From an uncultured Roseiflexaceae bacterium (lineage in GTDB: Bacteria > Chloroflexota > Chloroflexia > Chloroflexales > Roseiflexaceae): a stretch of DNA of 6,160 nucleotides. A program made the translations under genes and the position numbers. How positions within the stretch are numbered: the stretch's first letter is position 1; every line of letters starts with the position of its first letter. The notes under the pieces are model-generated. The model saw only the letters and a list, made by a program, of their open reading frames with translations, was not told the origin of the DNA and did not search any database. Shown piece by piece: positions 5,737 through 6,160 of the stretch. The DNA lies in contig CALJIC010000267.1 of assembly GCA_937974195.1 (NCBI GenBank), positions 1-6,160 on the forward strand, given 5' to 3'.

Positions 5737-5790
5737 ATGCTGCGGGTCGAAGGCGTGCTCCAGGTGTCGGCGAGCTCGGCCGTTCGCTGA
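5737..5790 (+). CDS. Putative 17-residue leader peptide
   Basis: The ORF encodes MLRVEGVLQVSASSAVR and is preceded by a perfect AGGAGG (5727-5732) four nt before its ATG, one of the strongest ribosome binding sites in the window. It follows a candidate promoter by about 50 nt. Its TGA stop (5788-5790) lies inside the 5' arm of a long stem-loop, the usual arrangement of ribosome-mediated attenuation. There is no run of a single amino-acid codon; three Val and three Ser codons are spread through it, so the sensed signal is not obvious. It could instead be a chance ORF; short length prevents a coding test. Confidence 0.4.
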   Translation: MLRVEGVLQVSASSAVR

Positions 5791-5931
5791 CCCGGCTACC
5801 GCCTCTGAGGCCGGCGCACATGCCGGCGTGGCACATCCGGTAGCTGGGTCAGCGGCACGAGCGGACGAACGCCGTTGTCGATGACGCTGAGTGCGGTGGC
5901 GCGCGTGGCGCCGCCGGACAGCTATTGGAGG
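5784..5931 (+). promoter_or_regulatory. Candidate translation-attenuation switch upstream of the 64-residue gene
   Basis: TCGCTGACCCGGCTACCG (5784-5801) pairs with CGGTAGCTGGGTCAGCGG (5838-5855), 18 pairs including two G.U. It encloses a GCCGGC-GCACAT-GCCGGC hairpin (5810-5827). The 3' arm can alternatively pair CCGGTAGCTG (5837-5846) with CAGCTATTGG (5919-5928), ten pairs including two G.U, covering the first bases of the GGAGG (5927-5931) of the next gene. A separate 9-bp hairpin (5894-5916) fits inside that alternative fold. The two folds exclude each other. A ribosome at the leader stop would open the first stem and favour covering the downstream site. This is a model from pairing only. 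Confidence 0.4.
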
Positions 5932-5941
5932 CCGACCCCCA

Positions 5942-6136
5942 ATGAGCACAATCAGGCCGTGGGCCACTGACCCGGACTCGTGGGATGACGAGGAGCCCGA
6001 GACCTTCGAGCGCGTCCGGAAGCAGACCGGCAAGGCTGGGACGGTGAAGAGCGACCGCCGCCAGCGCGAGAAGGAGTGGGGCCGCGCGGTGAGCAAGTTC
6101 CAGAAACAGCGCGCGCGGGAGAACAGGAAGCCATAG
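5942..6136 (+). CDS. Small charged protein of unknown function (64 aa)
   Basis: This short soluble protein has no signal peptide or membrane segment. The N-terminal part is acidic and Trp-containing (WATDPDSWDDEEPETFE, 7-23). The remainder (24-64) is strongly basic, rich in Lys, Arg and Gln, probably helical, including the DRRQREKEW segment (38-46) and a KFQKQRARENRKP tail (52-64). Such charge segregation suits nucleic-acid or protein binding, but no domain is recognised. The ATG at 5942 has GGAGG at 5927-5931, ten nt away. An upstream GTG at 5891 in the same frame lacks a site and would translate the 5894-5916 hairpin. Third codon positions are G/C rich, as in the real genes here. Confidence 0.7.
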   Translation: MSTIRPWATDPDSWDDEEPETFERVRKQTGKAGTVKSDRRQREKEWGRAVSKFQKQRARENRKP

Positions 6137-6160
6137 ACCGATCGGCGGGGGCGGCACACG

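Noticed and set aside
5668..5760. tRNA-like stretch containing TGGTATAGTGGT and GGGTCGAAGG
   Set aside because: No acceptor stem, anticodon arm or T-arm pairing can be assembled; the first motif is better read as a -10 promoter element.
5414..5836. 140-residue minus-strand frame across the azlC 5' end and intergenic region
   Set aside because: It overlaps the azlC N terminus in another frame, has low-complexity Arg/Ala-rich sequence, and spans both divergent promoters.
5881..5970. Overlapping 29-codon ATG frame just before the 64-residue gene
   Set aside because: It has no ribosome binding site and overlaps the start of the better supported gene in another frame.

Overview
The window is high-GC bacterial chromosome. 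Strongly G/C-biased third codon positions, Tat-type lipoprotein export of a binding protein and CUT1 transporter style fit a high-GC Gram-positive-like or Chloroflexota-type (e.g. Thermomicrobia-like) genome. This placement is inference only: no rRNA or other taxonomic marker is present.

Positions 1-640 are non-coding and repetitive. Two GC hairpins (17-66) precede two head-to-tail copies of a ~264-bp unit (63-326, 327-590) that share a 118-bp identical core. Each unit can fold into a branched RNA-like structure plus a separate 12-bp hairpin. Positions 591-1005 are a spacer with a good sigma70-type promoter (830-858) bracketed by an 8-bp inverted repeat, probably an operator.

Positions 1006-4345 encode a CUT1-type ABC importer without its ATPase: a UgpA/MalF-like permease, a UgpE/MalG-like permease (10-nt gap, probably translationally coupled), and a Tat/lipobox UgpB-like binding lipoprotein. 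The binding protein lies 165 nt downstream, behind a terminator-like hairpin and a second hairpin that abuts a candidate -10 box. A clear intrinsic terminator (4368-4407) ends the unit. Together the three proteins capture a solute outside the membrane and pass it through the permease pair. Sequence resemblance points to glycerol-3-phosphate or a related glycerophosphodiester or sugar, but the ligand is uncertain.

On the minus strand, azlC and azlD (5492-4450, ATGA overlap) encode a two-component branched-chain amino-acid exporter, convergent with the binding-protein gene. Divergently from azlC, the plus strand carries an extended -10 promoter, a 17-codon ORF with a strong ribosome binding site, a long stem-loop starting at that ORF's stop codon, and a 64-residue charged protein of unknown function. 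One arm of the stem can alternatively pair over the ribosome binding site of the 64-residue gene, so the leader looks like a translation-attenuation device. The same extended -10 core (TGGTATNNTGG) occurs at three promoters in the window.

The most interesting parts are the tandem structured repeat (63-590) and the leader-peptide/switch region (5737-5931). All structures, spacings and family comparisons were worked out by eye and from memory; no folding or database search was run.
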